Counted from the stretch's first letter, positions 12,946 to 24,640 are shown. The stretch is DNA of 64,000 nucleotides from Siphonodentalium dalli (GCA_032622095.1 CP136069.1:172106394-172170393), one strand, 5' to 3'. The notes: generated by a model from the letters alone, not told the origin. A program made the numbers and translations.

Positions 12946-14240
12946 TTGGTATTGTTTAATTAACCCTTTTCACTCTTATGTTTACTTAGAATTCACCCAA
13001 GCTGCCATGACTAAAAATTTTTTTACGAGAACATATCTAACAGATCATGTGTGTTATTGAAATGAGTTAATTATCACTATGGACATTATATATGACATGC
13101 TACTGGTATAACGCCTGATAGTGGTACCACTGGCTGGTAGGATTTGTTTTTCATAATGTCAAATTGATTGATGACTATCTGGTGGAGTTCTGTTTTCTGT
13201 GAAATATTAAGTTAACCCCTTTGCTGAAACATGTTCATTACATTAGTTAATGTACACACTACATGTTATAGGACACATATTCTAAAATATTAAATTGGAA
13301 TAGTCCATTGTTACTTTGTAGGGATGTTTTACAGACATTGTTGTCTTATCTTAGACACAAATTAATCCACACATTCCTTAGTTCCATGATATGATGTCAT
13401 TGAAAATGATTAACCCTCACCACACATCATATGGTTTTGATGCTTTTCATTTGATCATTCTCCTATATTACGTCCAGGTTGATGGTGATCCACTTTTGAT
13501 TTGCATGGATTTGGGATTAAAATTAAACCATTCCATGACACTTATTATGCGATAGACAGATATAATATTATCCCTTTCACTTTGATCCAGGTTCCGTAAG
13601 GATTTCAATAAATCACCAATTGAATATTCATCATTAGAGGAAATGTCTTATTTTTAAATTCCCTCAATTGCATTTGGGCTCCAGGGTAATATTAATGGTG
13701 CTGGTATTCTTGAGATTGACTTATTGTATGGGTTTTTAAATCCAATGACAAGCTTTGTATAGACTATTTTGTGTTTATCAGTTCATTAGTTTGGGTAAGA
13801 TTAACCCCATTCTATATGATTTGATAACTCAAATATTTCAATTGATAATGTTTATACATGTAGTTCTTGGCATAGTTGATGAGAACACACCCCTAACCTG
13901 CATAGTGAGGGTCATTTGGTTTATTTGCATAAAAATATTAACATCCTCCACCAGTCCTGTTGACACAATGTGATAACTAAATATTTTTCACACGATCACT
14001 ATATTAAGTGTGAATTGTTGAAACTTTAGCACTCATGAAAAGGTTGATGTAAGGATTTATAAAACCAGCTGATCGCTATCGCCAAGGCAATGGTATGGGT
14101 ATGGCCTCTCGTTTTCATTTAAAATCACCTGTGCACTTTACTCTTGTCGCACCAAGTACCATCTTGCAATGCCATTCACGGACTTTCTTATTATTGCCAC
14201 AAATTTTGTATCGTATTGGAATGTCAATACTGATTTAGAC

Positions 14241-15321
14241 TCATGATCATAATGCATTCACATATTTTGAAAGATGCATGTACACAACATTTGGACAATT
14301 CATCGAGATGTATTCCTTTCTCAAATCAAAACCAATATACATTGGGTTATAAAGTAAATTATGAGTAGAGCCTGGTTGAAATGCTACTGTGTGGCGAGTC
14401 ACACTCGTCATCGAGCTACTGTTGTACTAATGCCATATATGTGTGGTGTTATTAATGATTTGTATTGTGCAGAGGTGAAAATATGCTCGTAAACCTCCAC
14501 AGTAAAACATTTTACACCAAGCTCTAATCATAAGTGATAAGCATTAATTATTTTTTAGTCAAATATGAAGGACTCAATGTTGGTACATAAAATTTGCAAA
14601 CATCAGTGCTGGCTTATACTCAATTAGCTCGGATTAGCCAAACACTGTGAAAATGACAACTTTGTAAAAATAATAGCCTGTACATTTGTGTGACAGCATC
14701 AGTTTGACCTACCAGCATCATATCAATTCAGCAGGACCGACCAACATCATAGCAGCCTAGCAGGAATCTTGACCAGGGGTGAGTGTTATTTATTTGTGCA
14801 GTCTTTTGTCGGTTTCATAATCCTGAGAGAACAAGACAGTCAGTGACTGTGGGTCGCTCACCAGACTGTAAAGACTGAGAAGACTGGGACTCTGATGACT
14901 ACCGGTTCAACAGTCAGTACTTGACAAAATCACTTAATACAAGTAATTCTAAACATGGATATAACTGGAGGTTCTCGGATGAGCAGGGCTCTTGACCTTG
15001 AACTTTCTAATTGCACACCACTGACAAATCTCCAACCTCTTACCGTTTAAAGAAGACAACCATCCCGGTACCACAGTACTCAGTTAACAAAAATCCTTTT
15101 TACACCCCTCTTAGGTTGAATTTTACAACTGGTACCAGTCCTTCAAGCTCTTAAACTTTTGAAAATTACCAACCTGACACCCCAGTAAGTTAAAATTTGT
15201 GGCCATTTCTGTCCAACAGTTTAACCTGAAGTAGCAACATATGGACTGTTGATTTAAAAACATACATGTTGGAAAATAAAACCAAACTATGATAACAATT
15301 CTAACCTATTTTGGTGTGAAC
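14241..15321. other. No recognisable feature
   Basis: AT-rich DNA. I see no credible reading frame, RNA gene or strong repeat here. It is internal to the 20-kb composite. Confidence 0.5.
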
Positions 15322-16060
15322 ATCTAATCTACAACTAATGTTGTATCAGGTATGAAATGTTCAACTGGTTAAACTTTGATCAAAGTAGCAGGTCAAAAGT
15401 CCATCCCCTCTACACTCCCTCCCCATTGCCTCGCCAGGCTGCCTAGAAATCAATATTATTATACCAGTACCAAACAGCATAGAGGAGAGTTATCTCTGCC
15501 CCTATTAGAACAAATGTGAATCCCCAACTATGAGATCCATTCATCTAGTAATATCAATATACCCCCAATATCCAATATACCCCCAATTTTTCTTTGAAAA
15601 ATCAGAGCATGATTTCACCTGGAAAAGTGGTGGTTAAGAAAATAATATTGGAAAATCTACAACTAATGTTGTATCAGACATGAAAAATTTTGGTGTGATC
15701 ATCTAATCTACAACTAATGTTGTATCGGGCATGAACTTTTCAACTGTTCAAATTTTGATTAAAGTAGGGTGTCAAAACTCCATCCCCTCTATACTCCCTC
15801 CCCATTACCTCAAACATTGCCCCTACCCAGGCTGCCTAGAAATCAATATTATACCAGTACCTAACAGCATAGAGAGTTAAATCTCTTATCTCTGCCCCTA
15901 TTAGAACAAATGTGAATCTACATCTATGAGATCCATTCATCTAGTAATATCAATATACCCCCCAATATTCAATATACCCACACCCCCATTTTTCTTTGAA
16001 AAATCAGGGTATGATTTCATCTGAATAAGTGGTGGTTAAGAAAATAATATTGAAACATCC
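15322..16060 (+). repeat. Tandem duplication of ~350 bp
   Basis: CTACAACTAATGTTGTATC occurs near 15331, 15658 and 15708. Each of two long copies then continues through CAAAGTAGC/AAAGTAGGG, CTCCCTCCCCATT, CAGGCTGCCTAGAAATCAAT, CTATGAGATCCATTCATC and CAATATACCCCC to GTGGTGGTTAAGAAAATAAT. The copies are moderately diverged, so this is an older local duplication. Confidence 0.75.
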
Positions 16061-16084
16061 CAGCCTGTATTTAGTGTGTCTGAC

Positions 16085-17000
16085 CTTTGCAGAATGAGGT
16101 CCCCAAAAGGTGAATTTAATGACACTATCCCGCAAGGTGGGCTAGTATCATAGAATTCACCCTCTGTGGGCCTCTTTTCCTAAAAATGACCCCATTTGAA
16201 CAAATCTGAACCCTGATCACCCAAGGTCCCTCCACACCAAATATAAGTATATAGGGCTATAGGCCCAAAGGTTCTTGAGAAGAAATTGTTTTAAGAATTA
16301 CTATGGAGGGAAAGAGTTATGGCCCTGGCTTTGCACCTATTTGATCTGATGAACTTATTTGAACAAATCTGATTGCGAGTCACCAAGGGAACATGCACAC
16401 CAAAATATATAAACACATTCGGTCATTAATATGGAGAAGAAAACAATTGTTGATAGACGCATGGATAGACATCCCAACAGACAGGGATAGAAGGACCGCC
16501 TGACAAACAGAAGACAAATACAATCCAATTTTTCTTCACCTGGATAAGTGGTGGTTAAGAAAATAATATGAAACAGCCAAGTCTGAATTTAGTTTGTCTG
16601 ACATTTGCAGAATGAGTTCCCCATAAGGTGAATTTAATTACACTATTCCGCAAGGCAGGCTAGCATCACCAAATTCACCCTCAGTCTGATTAGGCCTCAA
16701 CTGCCATGGGAAACCTAGAAACAGATTGAAGTTCTACAGTTGAAGTTGGTGATGCACACCCATTGAGCACCTCAATTATGCATTTAATCTTCTGCAAATT
16801 AGGGGACAGAAACTAAAGAGAAGGGAAAAAGTCAAAAAGTAACTAAAACAAAATATCAATTTGATACTCAAGATACTTCCCAGAAGATGAGGCCTAAGCA
16901 GAATGAGGTCCCTGGATATTGTATTTGGTTATCCTAGCCTGCTGTAACTCTGGGGACCTCATTCTGCAAATATCAGACACACTAAATTTTAATTTGATTA
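16085..17000. repeat. Degraded copies of the GCAGAATGAGGTCCC hAT-like family
   Basis: Three remnants (about 16088-16170, 16590-16690 and 16885-17000) share TTTGCAGAATGAGGTCCC, GGTGAATTTA and the internal GGGCTAGTATCA with the intact element at 33646-33899. They are embedded in a second repeat at 16185-17755. Further relics lie at 36685-36985. Confidence 0.6.
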
Positions 17001-17755
17001 TAACAAGCACCAGTGCTAGTGTTGTTTACACAAACCTGTCCAACAACATTCTAATCTCTAATCTGTCATTCTGATCTCAATTAATGACCTGACACTACCA
17101 GACTGAGTCTTCTGGCAGTTATAATACTGGCAGGTATACTAGTAATAACTGCTTCTGGTTGTGGGCAGGGTGGGGTGATGGGACCTGGGTCATGTGTGGG
17201 GAGGGGGGGGGGGGGTGATGGAAAGTTTCTGTGATTTCATTAAAGATTAAGTTTCATAACTCTGAGGATGTTAAAATGGTGAAGAGTTTTTCGAATTTAA
17301 TAACATGGTTTTAATAATAAAAAAATTTGTGTGTTAAATTGAGCAAGGAGTTAAATCTGAATATTTTTTTTAGTTATGTCCCTGGCTCCCACATTTGACC
17401 CAGTGACCTCATTTAAACAAATCTGAACCCCAGTCACCCAAGGACCCTTCGTACCAAATATGAACCCATTCGACCCGATGGTACAAGAGAAGAAGTAGTT
17501 TTAAGAAATACTATGGAGGGAAAGAGTTATGGCCCTGTCTTCGCAACTATTTGACCCAGTAACCTCATTTGAACAAATCTGAAGTTAGTCACCTAGGGTA
17601 CATCCACAGCAAATATGAACCCAATCGGTCTTATGGATTGGGAGAAGAAGATGTTTAAAGAATTGTTGACGGACGGATGGATGGAAGGATGACGGACAAG
17701 GAGTGATGACTATAGCTCCACCGGAGACTTCGTCTCAGGTGAGCTAAAAAGCAAT
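16185..17755 (+). repeat. Tandem-core element with ~170-bp units, interrupted
   Basis: Units carrying CATTTGAACAAATCTGAA, CACACCAAATATAAG, GAGAAGAAATTGTTTTAAG and GGGAAAGAGTTATGGCCCTG occur at 16195-16475 and 17380-17660. The element then runs into GACGGACGGATGGATGG and ends near CGTCTCAGGTGAGCTAAAA. The end resembles that of the element at 25226-26803 (GACGGACG tract, then a hairpin ending GAGCTAAAA). No coding capacity is seen. Confidence 0.6.
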
Positions 17756-18345
17756 GCAGTCTGTTGGAAGTAATTGGAATGCAACTGGTGCCAATGATTC
17801 CATACAATTTGAATCAGAACACGCGATATTGAATCGAATAAGATGAAAGATTCTGCATCACATTGAATTGATTCGCAGGGCCCCAATTGAAACAACCGAA
17901 TACAATAATGTACATGCAATGGATTAAGGTAATAATACATGTACCGTACATACCAACATGCATTTATGCTGCAGTATTCATTGTAAGTGATGCTAACAAT
18001 TCTGACATTGCCATTCACAGGCCAATTTCAGGGAGAATACACAGTTGTCAGCCTGGATGATTTATTTCGCCCAGACAACGTGCACATGTATATGCACACT
18101 ATACACTTACACACTACATGTACTGGTATACTTTAAATTTTAAAATGACTTTATTACATTCATATCTGATTTACCTTGATTTATCGATTGATTATAAACT
18201 ATAATTGCACTCCTGAATTATGTCACTTTAGCTAGCATGTTATGTATTTATATTCACAATCGAAATATATGCGTCATGATTATAATGGCAGTGATATTAG
18301 GATTTCTAATAAATTAAGATGTTTATAATGGAATATGATTAAACC
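17756..18345. other. No recognisable feature
   Basis: An open minus-strand frame at 17710-18018 has no domain and overlaps the end of a repeat, so I do not call it. Nothing else stands out. Confidence 0.45.
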
Positions 18346-18477
18346 GAGAATAATCACTTGATTGAACTGGTGCCATGAAAAAAATTCAATTGAGGCAGGG
18401 TCTAATTTGTGTTTGTACAACATCCCTACCTCTCCTGAATTATTTCATGTCACCAGTTCAATGAAGTGATTACTCTC
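18346..18477. mobile_element. 132-bp foldback MITE
   Basis: GAGAATAATCACTTGATTGA at the left is matched in reverse complement by the sequence ending AAGTGATTACTCTC at 18477. The inverted arms are about 50 bp with a short loop around 18400. No clear target duplication is visible. Confidence 0.6.
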
Positions 18478-18601
18478 TATATATTACTGGTATCCAAACA
18501 ATAAGCCATTTATCATGGCCATGTCTTTGTGTTCAAACATTGGAAAATAACGGAAGCCGAGAACCTGGTATGAATTGAACTGTGGTGGGGTCTCAAGCCA
18601 A

Positions 18602-18739
18602 ACTCTCAGGTGCATAATAATCGTGATTGGTAGGGATTTAGGCTGATTTTAATAATGTCTCAATGTAAATATTAGTGATCATTGGGAATTTTCTCCAAAT
18701 TAATAATCATGCTGACACTATTATTAGGCACCTGAGAGT
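18602..18739. mobile_element. 138-bp inverted-repeat MITE
   Basis: ACTCTCAGGTGCATAATAAT at the left is matched by ATTATTAGGCACCTGAGAGT at the right. The right half has a diverged relative at about 41300-41372 (ATAGTGATCGTTGGAATTT, GACACTATTATTAGGCG), showing a dispersed family. Confidence 0.65.
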
Positions 18740-19837
18740 ACCCCTTCACATTAGAAAAAATGCCATTGAATGGCATAAGTTGCTTGAGGATAGAAGTGAT
18801 CTATCATACCACTGTAAATTCAACCAGGCGCTTCCTATTAAATAATTGTACCAAGCAGGAGTGGGGCAGGGATACCTGAATGTGCTCACTGGATGCAATC
18901 GCATTACTACATGTATATATTCTGAAGTAGTTCCATAAAAGATAGATCATGCCATGAATCTACTCTGGCTACAGGCGTATCAAGGTTCATAGATTGTTCA
19001 CTTACAAGTACGGTAATTATCCACATTTTTTTTTAAACGCAACATCTAATCATGAGATTTTTCATGCCAAACTCAACAAGATAAATACTCTGTTTCTTCA
19101 AATAACAAATAGGTGTGCTTTTAGTTGATGTTGGTCCACTCTCCATTGCATGTCACTTACAGTAGAGAAGTCATTGTTTGAATTTTCTTATTTTTCCATT
19201 ATGAATCCGTTGTTTTGTGTGTCAATTCGAACAAAATCCTGAAATAAAAACTGACTTTTCGAAAGGGTTATCGATCCTAACATTTCCGTGCTAATGATGT
19301 TGTGTCGAGCCAAATTTTGATTATGTTCACCTGATAAAAGTAGTTTTTCTGGATATACCTCTCAAGAAATGTATGGTAAGTGTGATTATCGATATTCGAT
19401 AGTTTTGCATACGTAGTTATTCATGTCCGAAGCGTATTCGTTTTTATGAGATTTCGAGTGCAACAGGGGAGGTGGGTGAGTTTAAAAAAAAAAAATTAAC
19501 ATGTTGTTTCCCAACTTTCCTATTATTCTTACTCTAGGGCTATATGTAATGGCCAACAACTGTGGGATTAATAGTGACACAAATTTATGCTAGTTAGTTC
19601 AGTCATGATATTTAACATTCCAACAAAAGGTATGTGTTTTTTATTTGTAGTTTTATTTGTGTCATTAGATGATGTGAACAGTGTAAGTTAAAGGGGCATG
19701 TCCATGCCAATAGAATTATCGGGTTCTACACTTTGCAAGTTTTCACGTCCTTTGTTGGACGATGAGGGATTAAGACCACATAAATGTCCAAATATTAAAA
19801 TAGGTCTTAATCCGAATCGTCTAATAAGTAATATGTT
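18740..19837. other. No gene seen; one 64-bp hairpin
   Basis: The only structure is a hairpin at 19758-19821, in which GACGATGAGGGATTAAGACC pairs with GGTCTTAATCCGAATCGTC across an AT-rich loop. Otherwise AT-rich DNA without credible frames. Confidence 0.5.
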
Positions 19838-20165
19838 GGACCAGGGTGATGGAATAAAAAGTTAAAAATTCAGAATGAAAAAAATCATATGTAAAATCAT
19901 GAAGATATGGAACCGCGCTACCGTTGGGTGGGGAATTGACTCAGGAAGACATAGGACAAGGGAAGTCTGGTTCTTCAGGTTAAAAGTTCATTTCCATTGC
20001 TGAATGGGTGGTGGGGGCTAATACGTCAAAACGGCAGAATGCCATTGAAGTGCACCAATTCAAGCGGCTGGTAAATCAAATTAAATCGTATTGGGAACCT
20101 AAGAACCAATCCACGCGGTCATATTATATCATTAGTCGATGACTGCATCGAAGTTATTTGAACAT
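19838..20165. repeat. Right inverted arm of the ~20-kb composite
   Basis: Reverse complement of 1-137 plus 462-675. This copy lacks the 324-bp insertion of the left arm and so preserves the older, empty arrangement. Similarity stops close to 20165, which coincides with the first bases of the window on the other side. Confidence 0.8.
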
Positions 20166-20383
20166 TACTCAGTTTACTTACATTTGATGAGAATCGGCGA
20201 GAGAAGTTTCGTTGTTGAGCAAAAATGTCTGCCGACATCAGGGAATATATTCCCTGGCAGACATGCAATCTCTTCCGGGTATGGATCACATGACCGGAGA
20301 TCATGTGACTGCGAGATCGGCAATTTCCGTCGTCCGATCGCAGCGACCCCATTCGTTATAATTGTTACAGAAGTGCAGGCGTG
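20166..20383. other. Short palindromes, no gene
   Basis: The stretch 20225-20264 is a compound hairpin: ATGTCTGCC and GGCAGACAT flank CAGGGAATATATTCCCTG. A second palindromic stretch, GATCACATGACCGGAGATC, follows at about 20284. No coding frame is convincing. Confidence 0.5.
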
Positions 20384-20387
20384 TTAT

Positions 20388-20839
20388 GGTTACACTGGTG
20401 TAAATATTTCCCATAGGCTTCAATGTTAACGTTTGTTGATCTGCATCAGAGGTCAAATGGAAACTGTTCAAACTGCCTTCGGATTATGTGAGCTTGACAT
20501 CTGTGGAAACTTTCCCAATAAAAAAATCAACACCGTCTAGCAGGGAATCCACTTCAAATTTTCGTTTTTTCATGACTAGGGTCAGTTCCGCACTAAAAAA
20601 ATATTGTCATTTTTTCAATCACACTTAAAATTTCTAAACAGCCACAACAGACTTCACCTTTAATGAATGGGCCTCTTGGCAAATGAAGTTTGTGGGAGAA
20701 TGATTCCTTGAATTTTTGTCAACAGTTTACATTTAATTCATGCAACCAATCACAGCCCAGAGTGTTTTAACTGTGAAACTCTATACTCCTCCCGCAACCG
20801 CAGGGGGGAGCTGCCTATAGTATTTACACCAGTGTAACC
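20388..20839. mobile_element. 452-bp element with 19-bp inverted ends and TTAT duplication
   Basis: The ends GGTTACACTGGTGTAAATA and TATTTACACCAGTGTAACC are perfect complements, and each end is itself hairpin-forming (TTACACTGGTGTAA). Direct repeats TTAT flank it at 20384-20387 and 20840-20843. It sits exactly at the left edge of the minisatellite element, so it inserted after that element. No coding frame. Confidence 0.75.
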
Positions 20840-21653
20840 TTATTAGGGTCACAATTACAACATCCAGAATAAATTTTATGTTTGTTTTAATTTTTGCCTT
20901 TCAATTCTGAGATCAGTTTTATGCTCATTTCAATTTCAACTTTTTAAATATAATATTTTAATTCCAACATTAGACCTTTTTGTAGCAGATTTAAAATATT
21001 AAAATAAAACTATTAAGTTAGAATTAAAATATAAGAATTAAAATGTTAAGTTAGAGTACATAGAATGTAAAATAGAATGTAAAATAGAATGTAAAATAGA
21101 ATGTAAAATAGAATGTAAAATAGAATGTAAAATAGAATGTAAAATAGAATGTAAAATAGAATGTAAAATAGAATGTAAAATAGAATGTAAAATAGAATGT
21201 AAAATAGAATGTAAAATAGAATGTAAAATAGAATGTAAACAGAATGTAAACATAATGTAAACATAATGTAAACATAATGTAAACAGAATGTAAACATAAT
21301 GTAAACAGAATGTAAACAGAATGTAAACAGAATGTAAACAGAATGTAAATAGAATGTAAATAGAGTGTAAATAGAGTGTAAATAGAATGTAAATAGAATG
21401 TAAATAGAATGTAAATAGAATTAAAATATAAGAATTAAAATATAAGAATTAAAATGTTAAGTTAGAATTAAAATATAAGAATTAAAATGTTAAGTTAGAG
21501 TACAGAGAATAAGTTAGAGTACATAGAATGTAAACAGAATGTAAACAGAATGTAAACAGAATGTAAATAGAATTAAAATATAAGAATTAAAATATAAGAA
21601 TTAAAATGATAAGTTAGAATTAAAATGTGAAGTTAGGATTGTGACCCTAATAA
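20840..21653. mobile_element. Element with perfect 16-bp inverted ends and a minisatellite core
   Basis: TTATTAGGGTCACAAT at 20840 is exactly complemented by ATTGTGACCCTAATAA ending at 21653. If the ends are trimmed to GGGTCACAAT, both sides have a TA duplication, as in Tc1/mariner-type elements. The core is the minisatellite at 21050-21565. The interior is AT-rich and non-coding. Confidence 0.65.
21050..21565 (+). repeat. 12-bp minisatellite ATAGAATGTAAA with variant blocks
   Basis: About 15 nearly identical copies of ATAGAATGTAAA run from 21058 to 21238. They grade into CAGAATGTAAA and CATAATGTAAA blocks (21238-21350), then TAGAATGTAAA and TAGAGTGTAAA (21350-21420). After an AT-rich spacer a further short block lies at 21525-21565. 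The segregated variants indicate stepwise slippage. Low-complexity minus-strand frames here are artefacts. Confidence 0.9.
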
Positions 21654-21757
21654 CCCTCCATATATATCACGTAATCATTGAGTCCAGTTGATTGATCTCA
21701 ATATAAGTAAGTGCATTAGTATTCATTCACATGGTGATTTCTCTCATCGTTTCTGGG

Positions 21758-22845
21758 ATGGTGCAGGCGTTTAAATGTGTTCACTGTGGATCAAAGTGGA
21801 CGAACACGAGTGGTATTGTAGATCACAATGTCAGATCACGGACAATGTGAGTTGCGCTATTTGGAAAAGTTTTTGGACCATGCAACAGGGACAGAGAAAT
21901 ACGCACTGAAAGTGCATCGTGGTGTCATTCCAACAGACCTAGTCTCAGAGGGGAGAAGGGTCGATGTTAAGGACGAGTCAATATTCATTGTCAATGTGAA
22001 ATCGAAAGTAAAAAAAACTCAACACACCTGTCAAGCGAAAACTAAACTATGAATCAGAAATAGTTGATGAACAGGAAGAAAGTTCAATGGATGATACCAG
22101 TGGCAGTAGTATCCCAATAGACGAAACGGAATTTGAAGTTGAGATTGAGGAACTAACAGACCTGCTGCCAAAAGTGCTACAACAGCTAGAAGGTGAGGGG
22201 CATGTCGATCTGTATCTGTATATGGAGATGAATCGACTGATCACTCGTGGCTCCCTGCCCTTAGACAATATATATGTTATTTGTTATTCTTGGACTTTGT
22301 CCGGCTATTTAGAGGAAAATTCCTTCGTTCCTCAACACATTGGCGACATAACTCAAGGATTAACAGAGAAAAACTACTGTGAACCTCTAACAGCTAAGCT
22401 GGATGTTGCCGTACCTCATAGACTCAACCTTATGACAAAGGACCAAGAATCTAAACAAGAGCAAGAATTTGAGGGTTATCTTCCTGGTATTCGCCAAGAC
22501 GTTATCCAGCAAGTAGCACATGTGTTTGGAAAAAACATAGTTAATATAGCAGTCGACGGAAAAAAGATATGCAGAGGAAAAGTCAAAGTTCTTGGTGATG
22601 ATTGTTGGGGAAGAGAGACCGAGCCAACTCTGGAAGACAGACGGAAAACACTGGAGAAGGACAAAGAAGCAGTATCAAGATGTTTGGAAATTATAGAAGA
22701 TTGTGAGGCCTGTGGAATCGATGACTTGGAGTCGGTCTTATCTTCTGCATCTTCGGAATTAGTTGAGATAATACAACACGTCATCACAAGACTCGTTGAG
22801 ACCAACATAATTCTAAAAGCTAATGCAACTATGGCTAAGTCATAA
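21758..22845 (+). pseudogene. Frameshifted gene relic, unknown family
   Basis: I do not recognise the protein. The longest open part is 22087-22845 (252 codons), and an in-frame extension upstream reaches an A-run near 22010. The frame at 21828-22009 (MSDHGQCELRYLEKFLDHAT...) joins it if one base of that A-run is skipped, giving a continuous acidic linker with KRKLNYESEIVDEQEESSMD. A further frame from ATG 21758 reads FKCVHCGSKWTNTSGIVDH, a CxxC...H pattern that might be a decayed zinc finger. It would need a second shift. The main part is acidic and helical, with NIAVDGKKICRGK around residue 150 and a heptad-like C-terminus. The single-exon form suggests a retrocopy or mobile-element protein. 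No AATAAA follows closely. Confidence 0.5.
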
Positions 22846-23379
22846 CAAAACGATATTTGCACCTGACGTGAATGTTTATGTTCGAAGAATGTCCTGAGAA
22901 TAACACCGCCTAAACCTGATAAAATACCAGAATATATGAAGGTTTAATTCCAGCTATCATCCGGTCTTTGATAGCTTTTTCCCGATCATACCATGTTTTC
23001 TCATTGCTATATTCGTGCCATGTTTTCTCGGTAGCGCCCTCCGTCAAACTAAATTTTCACCAAGAAATGTAGCTTTGATGGTTGGGTTTATACACCCAAA
23101 TCGATTCCCAATATATTTGCCTATAATTTCAATTGGTTTCCCGAAGTAAAGGTATTGGTTTGCAAAAAGTTATGGAGATTTAAACAGGAATTTTACCTTT
23201 TTCGAGGCAAAAGCTGTGATAAAAGTATTGAAGGGATGCGAGTATGCGATATTATTAACTAGGCAATCATACTTAATGTTTGTTGGGTCCTTTGTTTGAT
23301 GATTAAAGCAAAAAAAACAGTTAAGAAAATTTCATTCTGTGCTTTGACAAACCACGTTTTCCAATCTACCCCTCGTACG
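22846..23379. other. No recognisable feature
   Basis: AT-rich flank downstream of the reading frame. A short pair AGCTATCATCCGG / TTTGATAGCT at 22951-22977 is the only local symmetry. Confidence 0.45.
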
Positions 23380-23725
23380 GGAATTCCCGCGGTTAACAGC
23401 TCTACACCGACCCACAGCAATACACCGATCGGCACACATAGGGTGATACCGCGCTTTAGCTATATGGGCCCCGATACGCTAATTAACGGTATACCGCTCT
23501 TTAGCGTTTGGTGCTAAAATACGGTATACTGCTCTTTAGCCCTCGGTGCTAAAGAGCGGTCCATGTTGGATCAGCGGCACGTGCATTGCCAAGATATTTT
23601 GCGCATTGCGCCAACGTATAACGTTATCATCCGTAACGCTCTTTTGCCCTCATCGCTAAAGAGCGGTATACCGTTCTTTAGCCCCCAGTGCTAAAGATCG
23701 GTATACCGTTCTTTAGCCACTCCGT
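23380..23725. repeat. Cluster of palindromic GCTAAAGAGCGGTATACCG units
   Basis: The motif CGGTATACCGCTCTTTAGC and its complement GCTAAAGAGCGGTATACCG alternate at about 23488-23558 and 23655-23720, joined by short loops such as CCCTCGGT and CCCCAGT. GGTATACC is itself a palindrome, so every unit can fold in two ways. The two clusters flank a GC-richer segment (23559-23654). The cluster is unlike anything else in the window. Confidence 0.75.
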
Positions 23726-24636
23726 TTGTGACCATCATGTTTATTTTACAGACTTTATGACTCGTTCCCACTCTCCCACTCGAGTAGACCGTTACGCGAC
23801 AATGAAGCCGAATCGTCTTATCGAATATACATAATATCGTATAGCTACAAATTATGCAATTATGGCTTTGTTTTAAGAGTCATCAGATAATATTGTAACG
23901 ATTATATGTTAACCCTAAACATCCGTACACATATGACCACAATGTATTATGTGTGGCACACAATTGTGGCACATAATGTGGTGTGTGGGGGCCGGAGTGG
24001 CTGGCATTCGGATATGAGTGGTGTAACGTATATATTTTGCGATTGCCAATACACCATTGAAAGCAATGGCACAAAGCAACGAACAGTTATATGTAGGAAC
24101 CCAGAAGGGTCCTTATGTTATCGATTTACCACGTGTGTATATACATACTATATATATACAACATACTTACTGCTATTGGTAATAAACACTTTACTGTGGA
24201 ACATGTTTATATATACTGTCATGATTGTTATGTACACATGTAAATTACACTATAGTTTATAACTATTCCAATTTAGCCCTAGGACCACATATTTAATGGG
24301 CATAATATTGACATAAGACTTCACTATGTTATCATATATGTTGCATATACTGCAATTGATATGTATGTTTAAACGAAATGAATTTTATCTTATCAGGGTC
24401 TCCGTCTTGGTTTATGGTTATAACCAAAATTTTTATGGATGTTTAGCGTCACGATGACTTTCAATTCGTGTTGTTCGCAGATTTAGTTTTCGGCTTGTTA
24501 AGTTCTAGAATTATTCTTTTTCACTTATTTTGAAAAAAATAATATCGCTCAGATTTGCACACAACAATCTAAATGAAATTGTGCATAAATCCCAAAATGT
24601 CCGCGCAACATATAAGTGACCGGATGAATTGACTGA
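23726..24636. other. No recognisable feature
   Basis: AT-rich sequence. Open frames at 23906-24262 and its complement have no domain and biased low-complexity composition, and I do not call them. Confidence 0.45.
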
Positions 24637-24640
24637 TTAA

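Larger units (their letters stand above)
9857..14111 (+). mobile_element. Tandem-core element, Helentron/HINE-like, with nested copies
   Basis: The element starts near AGGTTTACCCATACCATAG, whose TACCATAGTATGGTA forms a hairpin, and ends GGTATGGCCTCTCG. It splits a T-run of the ~250-bp host repeat with no target duplication. Its body consists of ~125-bp units carrying GAGTTATGGCCC, ACTTAGAATTCA, GGAACCAAATTTGGTATG and TACAGATCGAGTTCGAATA. Insertion between two T residues, terminal hairpins, tandem cores and lack of duplication are properties of Helentron-derived elements; class assignment is inference. A second 5' end (10351) and second 3' end (12945) show a nested copy. Confidence 0.6.

Noticed and set aside
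21038-21297. Low-complexity minus-strand frames (ILHSILHS, FYFTFYFT)
   Set aside because: Direct translation of the 12-bp minisatellite.
22476-22862. 128-codon minus-strand frame
   Set aside because: Shadow of the 252-codon plus-strand frame at 22087-22845, which has the better composition.
23380-23725. Possible CRISPR array from the repeated 19-bp motifs
   Set aside because: Orientation alternates, spacers are not of uniform length, there are no cas genes, and the DNA is clearly eukaryotic.
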